Shown: positions 23,791 to 37,863, counted from the stretch's first letter. The stretch is DNA of 64,000 nucleotides from Rugalucina vietnamica (GCA_964017185.1 OZ024878.1:1890501-1954500); one strand, 5' to 3'. Numbers and translations: made by a program. The notes: generated by a model not told the origin, from the letters alone.

Positions 23791-24888
23791 GAACAAACTT
23801 AAGCACATTTGTATGCTTAATATGTAGAAAACTATACAGCAATACTTTTTTCACATACAGTTCTGTAACCCATGGTTAGGAGAGTCTCATGGTACAATTA
23901 TTCCAACTGTTTCTATTCTAGCAAATAGGAATCAGAACAGAATCAGAAATGTTTACTGGTGAAATGTCAGATTGACAATGCCACACCAGGGGGTTGGGGC
24001 TTGACCGGAGGGTATTAGTCCCAAGCTCTCACAAGAGAAGTTAACTTAGACACACAACTATCTGACATTTCAGCAGAGGAGATCAGATAGGTTAATAGTC
24101 TGGGGGAAGGATTCTTAGATAAGTAACTTAGATAAGTTAGAGGGGGTTCAGGTGGTTCGCTTGAACCTCCCTCTGGGACCAAATTATTTCAATTTCATGA
24201 GGAAAATTTATGAAAATGTAGTTAAAATGCTGAAAATGAACCGCTCTTGATGGATTTGAACCTCCCCTTAATTCTTCGCCCCTACAGCTCTATGTAATCT
24301 GAGTGTCAGGAAGGTCATTCCAGTCCCTCAAGGTGTGAATATAATAAAAGGTTGAGGCTTTGTAGGCCTACTAGCTGAGGGTATGTGAGGAGTATTAGTT
24401 TCTGCAGTGTGTACTACTCTGGCTTACTGTGCTGTGCCGGTAGCTTGGTACTGTACCGTCAAATAGCCCAAAATTTAGCGTAAGCCAGATAAAACAGACG
24501 GCTTGCACATAATTCTATCAATAAATACGACCCTTATGTCAGCTGAAAAAAAAAATCCAGATTTTGAAACAGAAATTGAACGACAGAATCTATCGTTTGT
24601 AGGTAATAGAAAGCACTGGAAGTCTCTCATTTGTAAGCGGATCTATAATCTTGATTCAAACACATTTTTGAACTCTTTTTGTTACAGAAATTTGTCGTAT
24701 TGATCTGTCGAAACCCGCGCAAAAACATGCATTGAATTTCAATTTTGATTTTTGGAAATTCGCAATCAAAATTAGCAGATTAGTGTGCATTACGGCTGGG
24801 AGGGGTATGTGGATCTGGGATAGCTGTAGAAATGTTCGCGAGGGCAGTATACAGAAATAGATAGGGTTTTAAAAAAGATCACTAGAAA
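23791..24888. other. Intergenic, nothing recognised
   Basis: No gene, RNA or repeat family seen. A 66-codon frame at 24503-24703 has no recognisable domain. Confidence 0.4.
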
Positions 24889-24895
24889 CTCTGAT

Positions 24896-26316
24896 CACAG
24901 GTGTTCGAAGTTATATCCATAAACATGATAATTTACTAAAAGATCGAATTTCTAAAGGAGAACCGTTAGGTTCGACAAGGAACGAAAGCTTTTTGAATGG
25001 AAGCCACCGGTTCAGTTTTTTTTAAAATGCTTTTTATGTTGTTATCACGATAGCCACAAACAAACCAACACCCGTCTGTGATAAATGGATTCGGGCTCTT
25101 TCAACTTACACAATAAATGCGCTAATTTATCCAGTATTCCGCTTGATATTGCACTTTTATCCGACGATGCCTAAAATGTCTCATAAACACGACTTCCATT
25201 GACGGATGTGACGTAACATGCAATCTCGACTCGGTATCACGAATTGCCGGAATCACCGAAATCACCGGAACCACCATCGGAATCACCGAAATCACCATTA
25301 GAATCACCATAAATAAACAAAGAGTTTGACTTAAAATTATTTACTAATAATACTCGTGAATATTATTAAATCAATAAAGAAGAATGCCTGATGTTTATTC
25401 AATCCTCCTAAACTTTATGACGCGCCTGCAATTATTGTTCATTAATGCAAATGTGCGAAAAACTCGATTTTGTTTATATACATGTAATCATATTAACAGC
25501 ATATGAGCCTCCGAGCATCCGCATTAGAAAAAAAAAAAAGAAAAAAAAAAAAAAGAAAGAAAAAGAACAATTCGGATTTCTGAACTGGTCTGACACATAA
25601 GGCCAAAGAAGGAGGCTAGAAGTTTTAAATTTGGAAATAAGAAGAAGAGAAATTGTGCTTTCTGTGTAGCAAAACCAACTGCACTGATCAGCTGTACAGT
25701 TACTGCACTGATCGTAATATATCATCTATTTAGAGTGATTTTGGTGATATCACTGGTGATTCCAGTACTTGGTTTCGCTGGGGATAATGATACCATTATA
25801 AATCTATGTACAATCTGAAAATTATATATCCTAGACATTCGATGCAGCTTATATATGCAAATCTAACAATTAAAGCCAACAAACTTATAAAATTGTGGTG
25901 ATTTTGGTAATTTCAGTGGTGATTTCGGTGATTCCGATGGTGGTTCCGGTGATTTCGGTGATTCCGGCAATTCGTGATACCGAGTCGAGATTGCATGTTA
26001 CGTCACATCCGTCAATGGAAACCGTGTTTATGAGACATTTTAGGCATCGTCGGATAAAAGTGCAATATCAAGCGGAATACTGGATAAATTAGCGCATTTA
26101 TTGTGTAAGTTGAAAGAGCCCGAATCCATTTATCGCAGACGGGTGTTGGTTTGTTTGTGGCTATCGTGATAACAACATAAAACGCATTTTAAAAAACTGA
26201 ACCGGTGGCTTCCATTCAAAAAGCTTTCGTTCCTTGTCGAACCTAACGGTTCTCCTTTAGAAATTCGATCTTTTAGTAAATTATCATGTTTATGGATATA
26301 ACTTCGAACACCTGTG
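24896..26316. mobile_element. 1.4-kb element with about 410-bp terminal inverted repeats
   Basis: Outer ends CACAGGTGTTCGAAG and its inverse are flanked by CTCTGAT on both sides (24889-24895, 26317-26323), a 7-bp target duplication. The arms (24896-25307 and 25905-26316) are nearly identical, with CCGGAATCACCGAAATCACC repeats at their inner ends. The spacer holds a family C MITE. No transposase seen. Superfamily unresolved. Confidence 0.8.
25499..25712. mobile_element. MITE family C copy 8
   Basis: Lies in the spacer of the inverted-repeat element; starts atgagcctccgagcat, holds an A-rich run and ends in cactgatcgtaata. Confidence 0.65.
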
Positions 26317-26336
26317 CTCTGATCGTTATGAAAAGG

Positions 26337-27016
26337 AAGTGTCTCCCCGTCCGGTATCGGAAGAATTAGGCTAAAGTCTCGGTGTCTGGCAATGCCGGAC
26401 GCCGAGTCTATCCTCACTGGAATGGCTTCGTGTCCGGCAATACAATTTTCTTACCTGTTTCTTGGTTGTTAATGATAACAAAAGAAACGTAAATTTATCA
26501 GAGTAATCTGGTCGCCGGAAAATCAAATAAAACATTTTTTTTATGATAACAACGTTATTTAAACATTATGTACATGTACATGGGTGAGACATAGATCGTA
26601 CGTTCTTATTACGTAGGTCATATAACCGGCAAAAGGAATGTTTATATTTTGCCTATGCATGCTAGCCGGTTTGTGTCTGATCTGGTCGCCGGAAAATCAA
26701 ATAAAACTTTTTATGATAACTAAATTATTTAAACGTTATATGCATAATTAAGACATAGATCGTCGTATCACGTTACGTGAGTCATATAACCAGTTAACGG
26801 AATGCTCTATGTTGCCTATGCATACTAGCACATGATAAAACAAGGTTAGTTATATACATGTGCGGAAAATAGATTGTACGTTCTTATAACGAATATCATA
26901 TAAATTGCATCTGCACGATCACCGGGTTGTGTCTGATCTGGATGCCGCAGGTAAAATCATTTTTACATGACAAGCTTATGTTTACTTTTTTTTACTCAAT
27001 CAATCAATCAATAAAA

Positions 27017-27063
<47 letters not shown>

Positions 27064-27944
27064 TTCCTAGTTTCCTTCTTGCTGGTCCCAGTTGGCTTAT
27101 GTTTCTTTCCGACGCGAACGCAGTGATATGTTGCTTCGTAGAACTTGATAGCTAAGTTCAAAATTTTCTTCGGGCATCTAGCTGCCGATGCCTCTACCGT
27201 TCGCGAATCTCTTCAGTAGAACTGAACGTACTCAGTGTTCTGGTAGCGTTCTTTGAAACTTTCAAAAGCCTAGAAACTATCAAATTGTTGTCCAATGTGG
27301 ACTTTGTGAGCCATGATTGCAATACGACAGAGACACCATAATTTATTTTAGCATTGCACATCTTAATGGATGGATTGTTTTTCTTATTTACGTAATTATA
27401 TTGTTTGTTTGTTATATTTGAAAATGGTCTTTTGTTGTCGGAGATCAATTAGCAGACATCAAAAGGAACAAAAGAGGCGCACAATTCGCGGTTTGCTGGC
27501 TGCCTTAAAGATGAGAACAGGCTAATTGGCATCATTTAATGCAAGGTTAAATACATGGGCTTAAAGAACTTATTCCATAGTAATTATATTCATATTTCAT
27601 AGAACAGAAAATACAAGATATAACAATATTTTTATTCAACAACCAAAATGCAACATGATATTGAATTCGCTACAGTTTCATCTATACACAAGACATAAAC
27701 AAAGTAAGAGTTACATCCCCTTTTCAAAATGGCGGAACATGGATGAAAAAAAAAATATTCTCCAAACTTTTATTGATAATGTAATCAATTTATTTGTACC
27801 TTTTACTACTTACAACCAAGAAACTTGTAACAAAATTGTAGTGCCGAACACGGAGCCATTCCAGTGAGGATAGGCTCGGCGTCCGGCATTGCCGGACACG
27901 GAGACTTTAGCCTAATTCTTCCGGTACCGGACGGGGAGACACTT
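26337..27944. mobile_element. 1.6-kb TIR element with 12-bp flanking repeat
   Basis: Inverted ends begin AAGTGTCTCCCCGTCCGG and stay alike for about 130 bp. GTTATGAAAAGG lies directly left (26325-26336) and, after one extra G, right (27946-27957). The interior has three degenerate roughly 180-bp direct repeats (from 26508) and a GATA microsatellite, but no clear coding frame. Confidence 0.7.
27019..27062. repeat. (GATA)n microsatellite
   Basis: About eleven AGAT units inside the TIR element. Confidence 0.95.
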
Positions 27945-27957
27945 GGTTATGAAAAGG

Positions 27958-29400
27958 TAGATAGATTATACCTAAATAAGAAATATCACAGGAAAATTTA
28001 CACTAACACTATCTTGCGACTTGATGACTTGTTCCTTACATTCAACATTAAAATTTTTAATGGTCTTTAACTTTTTACGGGGACCAAAGAGTACACACAG
28101 TCACTCAGTTTTCCCTTTAATGTAGAGACAATTTATTGTCTACTAACCATTCCATTACTTCAGACAATTTTCGTGAAATTAACTCTGGGTTTTTATATGA
28201 GAATAATATTGCACTATCATCTGCATATAGAATTAGTTTACAGTCAGCACTGACACTGGTGAACATGTCATTGAATCATTCACATAGCAATGGAACAACA
28301 AAGGCCCTAATATGCTCCCTTGAGGGACTCCACAGTTTACATAGCATGGGCTTGATGTGGTGCCATCAATGGTAACAACTTGTTGTCTATCAGCCAGGTA
28401 AGCTTTAAACCAATCTGTAGAGATTACCCCCAAACCCTCTAACTTTTTACAAAGAATGCCATGATCAACAGTGTCAAATGCTTTTTGTAAGTCAAGCATT
28501 ACCATTCCTGTATAGAAACCTTTTGCATTGTTGCCTTTGATATGATCAATAAAATGGATTAGGTAAGTGTCTGTTGAATAACTGCCCCTAAAGCTTGATT
28601 GGTACTCATATAAAAGATTATTATCTTTGAGAAAGTCATTCAATTGTACTTAAATAGACCTTTCAAGAATTTTTGAAACTATGCTGAGGATACTGACAGG
28701 CCTGTAATTGCTGACATCTAAAGGACTATTTTTCTTAAAAATAGCTCTTACTCTAGCAAATTTCATTACCTCTGGAACAATACCTGTGTTTATTGACTTG
28801 TTTATAATAATTGAAATTGGATGTTTTAAAAATTCTGCTCCATCTTTAATAAACCTAGCAGGTAGACCATCTAGACCTGTGCTTTTACTTATACTTAGCC
28901 TGTTAAGCTCCTTGTAGACAAACTCTTCACTTATCTCTCTAATTTGAAATGTATGATTTTCAGGATTTCTTGAAGTGTAATTTTTTTTTTTAAAACTTCT
29001 GACCCTACGGAAAATATGTTACTAGCACTTGGCAGTTTTGCTGACTTAAGGCTGATGCAGTGTTTGTGAAAAATGAGTTAAAATGGTTAGAATTGTTTTT
29101 TAATCATCACATGTTTCACTGTCAATTTTTAAAACAATTTTAGAACTTTCATTTGGCGTATTTTTATATCCTAAAGATTTAAGTTGTTGCCAAAGTTTTT
29201 TGGGGTCATTTTTATTTTCTTCTACCTTGTTTGAAAAATACTCTGCTTTGCCCTTACTTGTCTCTCTTTGAACCTTATTTCTTAATTTACAATAACTTTT
29301 AAAATCCTCTTGTTTATTATGTTTCTTAAATTTATACAAAAATTTATCCCTACTTTTGATCAAGTCTAAAATTTCAGCTGACATCCATGGTTCTGTTCTA
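27958..29400 (-). mobile_element. Decayed LINE, reverse-transcriptase region
   Basis: Reading on the - strand: a linker frame (29384-29100: WQQLKSLGYKN, NKVQRETSKGKAEYFSNKV), then SNYRPVSILSIVSKILERS with one in-frame TAA, then a 136-codon RT frame (28643-28233: MVMLDLQKAFDTVDH, GVPQGSILGPLLF). A frameshift follows and the YADD box continues in another frame near 28222. The motifs fit a CR1/L2/Jockey-like non-LTR element. It is 5' cut by a HINE-E insertion and bordered at its 3' side by the TIR element. Inactive. Confidence 0.85.
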
Positions 29401-29405
29401 TTTTT

Positions 29406-29755
29406 AGCTCACCTGAGCCGTCAGGCTCACAAGGTGAGCTTATAGTATACCCATGCTCCGTCGTCCGTCCGTCCGTCGTCCGTCCGTCCGTCGTCCACCA
29501 TTTTCAAAGATCTTCTTCTCTGAAACAGCTTGGCCAAACAAAGCCAAATTTTACATGAAGCATCTATGGGAAGGGGGAACCAATGTGTATATAAATAATC
29601 CAGGTCACATGATCAAGATGGCCGCCATGCCCATATATGGTAAAAACCCTTCAAAAATCTTCTTCTCCAGAACCACTGGACCGATTTCAACCAAACTGGG
29701 CATGAAGCATCGATGACTCAAGTACTACAATGTGTATATAAATCATGACCTTGCA
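29406..29755 (+). mobile_element. HINE-E copy 4, 3' truncated
   Basis: Intact 5' box AGCTCACCTGAGCC after an oligo-T, followed by CGTCCGTCCGTC runs and half a core unit; no 3' box. Confidence 0.85.
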
Positions 29756-29756
29756 A

Positions 29757-30115
29757 TTTCACTATTCATAAAGTGAAAACAAAGGTGCTGTATGTTTGTT
29801 TTCGCATAAGCAAATTGTTGGTTTTCTCATGCAGCAGCTCAAATAAGTCATTTCATTGGATTATGGTAGATGACAGGAGCTGCATTGGCCATCAACATGT
29901 AAAAGCCTGACTTCCAGGTTTTTAGACCAGGTATAATACAAACCGTGCTGTACAACCACAGATGATGGTTGAAGTTGTTTGAATTTCATATTTAGGAAAA
30001 GAGATTGTACATTGTATTGTATACATTGTCATTGTGCTGTATTTGTAGCGAAAGCATGGGAGATGGTCTACCAACCAAATTGTACCTTTGATTTTGCATG
30101 TTTGCAAAGCCCATG
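29757..30115. mobile_element. MITE family C fragments (two)
   Basis: 29757-29850 (aaaacaaaggtgctg to ctcatgcagcagctca) and 29905-30115 (ccaggtataatacaaacc onward) match family C outer and inner parts; both are decayed. Confidence 0.55.
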
Positions 30116-30119
30116 ATGT

Positions 30120-31658
30120 ATCTAATGCAAATGGACATTGCAGTGATTTTGAATGTTAGTAGACTATTGAGTATTGATGAATAGTGGTTATTGTCTGCTA
30201 TCTCTGCTATGCTACTCTGTTAATCCTATGATCTGACTCAATTCAGTTGTGAATAGACTTGTAAATTATCATGTATGTAAGATATACAATTGAAGTTCAT
30301 TTTCATGTTCATTAAGACAGCTTTAAGAAAGCATATCAACAGATTAGATGGGGTTCGTGTAAAAATGACTAAGTATGGGAAAACAACAACAAGAAAATGA
30401 TCATCTGGCTACACAAATTAAAAAAAGCAACTTGCTGCAAGATACTCTGGATTAAGAATTCTAAAATAATTGTATTCTATAATACGTGTATATTAAGACT
30501 GAAAGAATCATGGTGGAACAGTGGTTCAGACTCAGTCTATGAATCATGCTGCTTCTATATTATGGCCATCTAAACACTGTTTATGGATATAGTCTTGTGT
30601 CATTGAGCAAGACACATTTACTTCTGTTAGTACTGATTTGTACATGGAAAGCACTGAGTCTGTCAGAACATGACTTAAAAATTGTTTACCAAGCTGTTAA
30701 ACCTTAATACAAACAAACAAACAAACAAACAGCATATGCACTGTTTATCATATGGAACAATGGCTGAAGAGAATGAAATTGATTTTGTATCTGTGAAGAC
30801 ATTTGCTGTGTTTTAAACATGTTTTGTTACTGTGATATAGAAAACTTTAATTACATACATTATCAACATGGTAGAAAATGTGTTGTTCTGTATTCACTGG
30901 GCAACAAATGGTGTCACAAGTAAAGATGTTTCATGCTCAAAGCAGATGCCATTTTTTTCTACAGGATAGATACACATAGGCAATTTGAAATTCTCAGCTA
31001 CTCATCCTGGTTTATGTCCTTGTTGGAAAATCATGAAACAAGTTATTGGCAGTCTGAGACCAAGCAAGACTCGGACTTCACTTTGTAGCTATATTTGGTA
31101 ACACAAGAGAAGGTTTAAGGACACTGTATCATATGAAATGATTGTAATCGAAAAATCTCCTTAACACTTAGATGCTAAAGTGTGTCTCATCAAACGTGGA
31201 CTCCCAAAGATTTAGAAAGAGTAAGTACTATAATGCTAAAGTGTTTAAGAGCACAAAAATGAAGCTAGATTCACAGGAACAAAGTTTCTTTGTAAAAGAT
31301 CACAGGCAATGCAATCTGTTTCTTCAATTCAATATGAGATTATAACTGCAAATCTTTATTCATTAATGCATTTCAATCTTCAGTTTCAACAAAAACATCA
31401 CTTCTCTAACACTTTTGTTTGTATGCCCTGTGATCTTTAAGTAAGAAACATTGCTTGTCTGTGAGCGCCTTTATAGCAAAGATATTTACTGCTGAGACAA
31501 TAAACCACATTAGTGCTGATTTTACTGTGCTGGCTGATGTTTTTGTTTTTCTCAAAATCAAGTGATCTTGTTTCATGTATCATTGATAAAGTGTTATATA
31601 TTATGTCATTGAAAAAAATTTAAATGATCTTTTAAACAAATTGTTTTCCTTAGAGTTA
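30120..31658. other. Intergenic, nothing recognised
   Basis: AT-rich, with a short (AAAC)n run near 30709-30732; no gene or repeat family seen. Confidence 0.4.
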
Positions 31659-32011
31659 TATTATTCGGCAAATAGGTTACTGTATGGGCGGCACCTTATG
31701 AATACTTTATTAGACCTATACAACTTTTAATACAGTTAAAATCTAAAGGTATACAGATAAAAGATTCAACCTACAAGTTTTTTGTTAATAGAAATTAAGA
31801 ATGAAATAGGAATTTGCCTAATTCACTAGATTGTACAATATATAAGGTAGCTGATTTCTAATGGAAGATATGTGACAGCTGTCTAAGCTAACTGAGTTCA
31901 CCTTTTCTGAAAACTCCCCACTTGAACAGATGGACTAGCGCTAACCATGCCTAGATATCATTATGTATATTAAAATTGCTGTATATACAGTAACCTATTT
32001 GCCAAATAATA
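31659..32011. mobile_element. Short TIR element (MITE)
   Basis: Inverted ends TATTATTCGGCAAATAGGTT and its inverse (one mismatch), continuing into ACTGTAT; 353 bp, non-coding. Confidence 0.65.
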
Positions 32012-32308
32012 CCTGTTATATTGGTCCTTACTTCCAACAGAAAACAAATTCAGGGTTTATATGCTATTACCTGTCCAGCAAAAACACAACAAAAACAAAA
32101 GACCATTGCAAAATTATGTATTGTAACAAAATACTATTCTAAGGTCCAAAGGTGAGCATGAAAGCCCTTGTCGAGCTTAAATGCAGAGCTACATGTAGAT
32201 GTTTTACATTTCTGCTTGAACCAGTGGTTATACTGAACAAAAAAGGTACTTTACACTATTCCATTCATAGTATACTTAGAAAAACAATTGAGGGATATGG
32301 TTTTTGTT

Positions 32309-34133
32309 AGCTCACCTGAGCCGTTAGGCTCACAAGGTGAGCTTATAGGATGGCCATGATCCGGTGTCCGTCCGTCGTCCGTCCACAATTTCAAAGATCT
32401 TCTTCTCTGAAACCGCTTGGCCAACCAAAGCCAAATTTTATGTGAAGCATCTATATAGATAGGAAGGGGGAACCAATGTGTATATAAGAAATCTAGGTCA
32501 CATGACCAAGATGGCTGCCATGCCCATATATGTTAAAAACCCTTCAAAAATCTTCTTCTCCAGAACCGATGGACTGATTTCAATGAAACTTGGCATGAAG
32601 CTTTGATGGCTCAAGCACTACAATGTATATATAAATCATGACCCTGTGATGCCCTTGACCTATTTTATGGCAAGGTCAACATAGGTCGCCAATGCATTTG
32701 AATGGGGAAAACTTTTAAAATGTCATTTAAAGTCATTTTTAAAGTGAAAGTCTTGCAGGAAAATGGCAGTAGGACTGAATATTAATGATTCTGAAAAAAA
32801 ACTGGACCCCATGAGCTCATATGCCCCCACCCCGGGGCAATATACATGTATATTACCATAATATTCAAACATCATCTCCTCTGAAACCAGTTTGCCAATC
32901 AAAGTCAAATTTTATGTGAAGCATCAATAGGAAGGGCTAATCAATGTGTATATAAATAATCCAGGTCACATGACCTAGATGGCCGCAATGCCCATATATG
33001 GTAAAAACCCTTCAAAAATCTTCTTCTCCAGAACCAGTTGATCGATTTCAAAGAAACTTGGCATGAAGCATCGATGGCTGAAGTACTACAATGTATATAT
33101 AAATCATGACCCTGTGATGACTTTGACCTTTTTTTTTACGGCAAGGTCAACATAGGTTGCCATTGCATTTGAATAGGGAAAACTTTTAAAATGTCATTTA
33201 AAGTGAAAGTCTTGCAGGAAATGGGCAGTAGGACTGAATATTAATGATTCTGAAAAAAAAAATGGACCCCAGGGGCTCATCTGCCCCCACCCTGGGGCAA
33301 TATACATGTATATTACCATAATATTCAAACATCTTCTCCTCTGAAACTGCTTGGCCAATCAAAGCCAAATTTTATGTGAAGCATCTATGGAATGGGGGAA
33401 TAAGTGTATATATAAATTATCTACTTCACATGACCAAGATGGCTGCCATGCCCATATATGGTAAAAACCCTTCAAAAATCTTCTTCTCCGAATCTGGTGG
33501 ATTGATTTCAAAGAAACTTGGCATGAAGCACCAATGGCTGAAGTACTACAATGTATATATAAATCATGACCCTGTGGTGACCTTGACCTATTTTATGACA
33601 AGGTCAACATAGGTCGGCAATGCATTGGAATGGGGAAAACTTTTAAAAAGTCATTTTAGGTGAAAATCTTGCAGGAACTGGGTAGTAGGACTAAATATTA
33701 ATGATTCTGAAAAAAAATGGACCTAAGGGCTCATATGCCCACACCCCGGGGCAATATACGTGTATATTACCATAATATTGAAACATCTTCTCCTCTAAAA
33801 CCACTTGGCCAATTGAAGCCAAATTTTATGTGAAGCATCTATAGGATGGGGGAACCAATGTATATATTAATAATCTAGGTCACATGACCAATATGGCCGC
33901 CATGCCCATATATGGTAAAAAAACCCTTCAAATATCTTCTTCTCTGAAACCAAAAGATTGATTTCAATGAAACTTGGCGTGAAGCATCAATGGCTATAGT
34001 ACTACAATGTATGTATAAATCATGACTCTGTGATGACCTTGACCAAGTTTATGGCAAGGTCAACATGGGCTGCCCATGCATTGTAATGGGAAAAAGACTC
34101 AGGTGAGCGTTTACAGGACCATTGGTCCTCTGG
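32309..34133 (+). mobile_element. HINE-E copy 5, full length
   Basis: 5' box GCTCACCTGAG (32310-32320), four core units of about 459 bp, inverse box CTCAGGTGAGC (34098-34108), hairpin AGGACCATTGGTCCT, terminal CTGG (34130-34133) then TTT. Each unit repeats cttctcctctgaaac, gatggc(c/t)gccatgc and gcaaggtcaacataggt. Confidence 0.85.
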
Positions 34134-34141
34134 TTTAATCT

Positions 34142-34990
34142 TACTTCCTTAATGGGGGCAACTGTGTCTAACACATTCATGACATCCATGTCATCATGAC
34201 ATCAGTCCCAATAAAGGCTTTGAAAAAATTCATCTATAGAGCTTCTGTTGATTGTTGAAATATAAAGCTTTTGAACTCTTTTTGTAACAGCGATTTTAAA
34301 CAAAGATTATTATTATTGTAACATTGGCATACCGCCCATTACATACACACAGTATGCACATGTGTGATGTAAAAGATCACAAATAGCATGTACATAGTTA
34401 TTTATTTCTTTGTCATTTTGAGGACATTGAGGTAACAATTTTGCCATTTTCTCTGTGAATCATTTGTGCATATATTAGTTAAATAAGTCTTAGTCTACAC
34501 CTGTGTGTAAAACAGTATTATTTCAAATTCATAGCTTGCAATCCAATGAAGACCCCTCTTCATGAAGAGCTAAAAAATGCAGGATAGAAGCGCTACTGAA
34601 ATAAATAAATTCAAATACATATTTTTAAGGTAATGTTGTGTACTTTAAGATTTGCTCCAGATACTTTTTGGGTTGTGATAACCTCAAGGTGATTGACCAA
34701 TGATCCCCTTATGCTACCATTTGAGCACTCCCATTACATTACTTTGGGAAGCTCCCTCTCAGAGAAGTTTTGTTTTGATATTTGGCCTCAAAAATGCATG
34801 TTATTAAAGTCTGTCTTTGCAGCTGTCATTATCCCACTGCTGCCACCAAATGTGTCACGTAAAATGCATGTCGAACCAAGCACCAGCAAAGCATGCTTAT
34901 CCACTTAAGATGGAAAACTGGGCTATATATGCATTCATTAAAAATTATATCTGTATATCTAAAAATCTTATGCAAACAATTGCTATTTTT
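34142..34990. other. Intergenic, nothing recognised
   Basis: Between two HINE-E copies; AT-rich, no feature supported. Confidence 0.4.
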
Positions 34991-36941
34991 AGCTCACCTG
35001 AGCCGTAGGCTCACAGGTGAGCTTATAGGATGGCCATGATCCGGCGTTCGTCCGTCGTCGTCCACCATTTTCAAAGATCTTCTCCTCTGAAACCGCTTGG
35101 CCAATCAAAGCCAAATTTTATGTGAAGCATCTATAGGAAGGGGGAACCAATGTGTATATAAATAATCCAGGTCACATGACCAAGATGGCTGCCATGCCCA
35201 TATATGGTAAAATCCTTTAAAAATCTTCTTCTCCAGAACCCAAAGGCCTAGGATCTTGAAACTTGGCATGGAGCATGCGTGACTCAAGGTCAACAATGTG
35301 TATATAAATAATGACCTTAGGATGACCTTGACCTATTTTACGGCAAGGTCAACATAGGTCGCCAATGCATTTGAATGGGGAAAACTTTTAAAATGTCATT
35401 TAAAGTGAATGTCTTGCAGGAAATGGACAGTAGGACTGAATATTTATGATTCTGAAAAAAATTGGACCCCAGGGGCTCATATGCCCCCACCCCGGGGCAA
35501 TATACATGTATATTTCCAAAATATTTAAACATCTTCTCCTCTGAAACCGCTTGGCCAATCAAAGCCAAATTTTATGTGAAGCATCTATAGGAAGGGGGAA
35601 CCAATGTGTATATAAATAATCCAGGTCACATGACCAAGATGGCCGCCATGCCCATATATGGTTAAATCCTTTAAAAATCTTCTTCTCCAGAACCCAAAGG
35701 TCTAGGATCTTGAAACTTGGCATGGAGCATAAGGGACTCAAGGTCCACAATGTGTATATAAATAATGACCTTAGGATGACCTTGACCTATTTTACGGCAA
35801 GGTCAACATAGGTCGCCAATGCATTTGAATGGGGAAAACTTTTAAAATGTCTTTTAAAGTGAATGTCTTGCAGGAAATGGACAGTAGGACTGAATATTTA
35901 TGATTCTGAAAAAAAATGGACCCCAGGGGCTCATATGCCCCCACCCTGGGGCAGTATGCATGTATATTTCCAAAATATTCAAACATCCTCTCCTCTGAAA
36001 CCACTCGGGCAATCAAAGCCAAATTTTATATGAAGCATCTATAGGAAGGGGGAACCAATGTGTATATAAATAATCCAGATCACATGACCAAGATGGCCGC
36101 CATGCCCATATATGGTAAAAACCTTATAAAAATCTTCTGCTTCAGAACCCAAAGGCCTAGGATCTTGAAACTTGGCATGTAGCACTAGTGACTCAAGGTC
36201 CACAATGTGTATATAAATAATGACCTTAAGATGACCTTGACCTTTTTTACGGCAAGGTCAACTTAGGTCGCCAATGCATTTGAATGGGGAAAACTTTTGA
36301 AATGTCATTTAAAGTGAAAGGCTTGCAGGAAATGCACAGTAGGACTGAATATTAATGAATCTGAAAAAGATTGGTCCCCAGGAGCTCATATGCCCCCACC
36401 CTGGGGCAGTTTGCGTGTATATTTCCAAAATATTCAAACATCTTCTCCTCTGAAACCACTTGGCCAATCAAAGCTAAATTTTATGTGAAGCATCTATAGG
36501 ATGGGGTTACCAATGTATATGTAAATAATCAAGGTCACATGACCAAGATGGCCGCCATGCACATATATGGTAAAAACCCTTCAAAAATCTTCTCCGGAAC
36601 CGGTGGACCGATTTCAAAGAAACTTGGCATGAAGCATGGATGGCTAAAGTACTACAATGTGTATATAAATCATGACCCTGTGGAGACCTTGACCTATTTG
36701 ACGACAAGGTCAACATAGGTTGCCAATGCATTAGAATGGGCAAAACTGTTAACATGTCATTTGAAGGGAATAAATAAAATAGAGATTGGCAAATGGACAG
36801 AATATTGATTATTCTGAAAACAAATGGCCCAAAGGCTTCATCTGCCCCTGCACTGGGGCTAAATACCATAATATTCAAACATGTTTATTTGCATATGTAG
36901 CAGATCTCAGGTGAGCGTTTACAGGACCATTGGTCCTCTGG
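34991..36941 (+). mobile_element. HINE-E copy 6, full length
   Basis: Same plan as copy 5: 5' box 34992-35002, four units of about 454 bp, inverse box 36906-36916, hairpin 36923-36937, CTGG 36938-36941. - strand frames in it are repeat artefacts. Confidence 0.87.
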
Positions 36942-37099
36942 TTTATTCAGGTTTTTCAGCGTGCTTGCATTACCACTGATTCTGACTTAAATAATGGTAC
37001 ATGTATTTGATTGGCAGATGGTCATACCATACACACCTTTAAGGATCATCATAGTGTTTGTTTTTTTGCCCCATTGCTCAGGACATAGTTGGGTAACCA

Positions 37100-37430
37100 T
37101 GGTTAGTGCAAGCCCGGGGATGGGGGGGGGGTATTCACATATAAAATGGGTATGTATGTGCCACCCTATGTTAAAAAGAAGGGGGCTTACGAAGCTGATC
37201 AAATTGAAAAAGTGAGTGCTTTCAGAGCTGAAAGAACGGTGAAAGTTGTACCTTTAGAGCTGATCAAACTGGGAAAAATGGGTGCATTCACAAAAAATGG
37301 GTGTTTTTATAGCTAATCGAACTGAAAAAGTAGTTGCATTCAGAGCTAATAAAACTCAAAAAAGGGTGGCTTTACTGCGGCACATACCCTTACTGCTTTA
37401 ATATGGGAGTACACCCTCCAGGAGTGCAAG
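37100..37430. repeat. Degenerate repeat with agctgatcaaactgaaaaag units
   Basis: Four or five loosely spaced copies of gctgatc/gctaatc..aactgaaaaa..tg(c/t)attca between a G run and gggagtacaccctcc. It may be a decayed MITE; family unknown. Confidence 0.45.
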
Positions 37431-37434
37431 TATG

Positions 37435-37863
37435 CAGGGTTTTACACTAAAGGGAGTCCGGGAGTCCAAGACTCCCAAATTATTATGCCGGACTCCTTGT
37501 TTTTACTTGTAGGCAGTCCAACAGACTCCTTGAATCTGGGAGAAATATTACACAAAATTTCTTGTCTTGTCATTTTCTGTAGATTCTAAACGTCTAAACT
37601 AAAATTAATATAGCTTTCAAAATACTCCAAGATTTGTTTGGATATTTTTCTACCACACAGTTTGCTGCATTTACAAAGACAGAAATGTAGTGGCTTTAAG
37701 AGAAAACCAAAGATTGGATTTCACATTTGATATAATCGAATATAAGATACATAACTTTTTAATTTATTTGAAAGTACTATTTAGAAGTGAATACTACTTA
37801 TCCCTGACGCTTAAGGTATCAACAGAAAAAAAAATCAAATATTCTTATTTATTTCATTAAAGG

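Noticed and set aside
35105-36878. - strand frames such as WSCDLDYLYTHW
   Set aside because: Repeat artefacts of HINE-E; the same peptide pieces recur in each unit.
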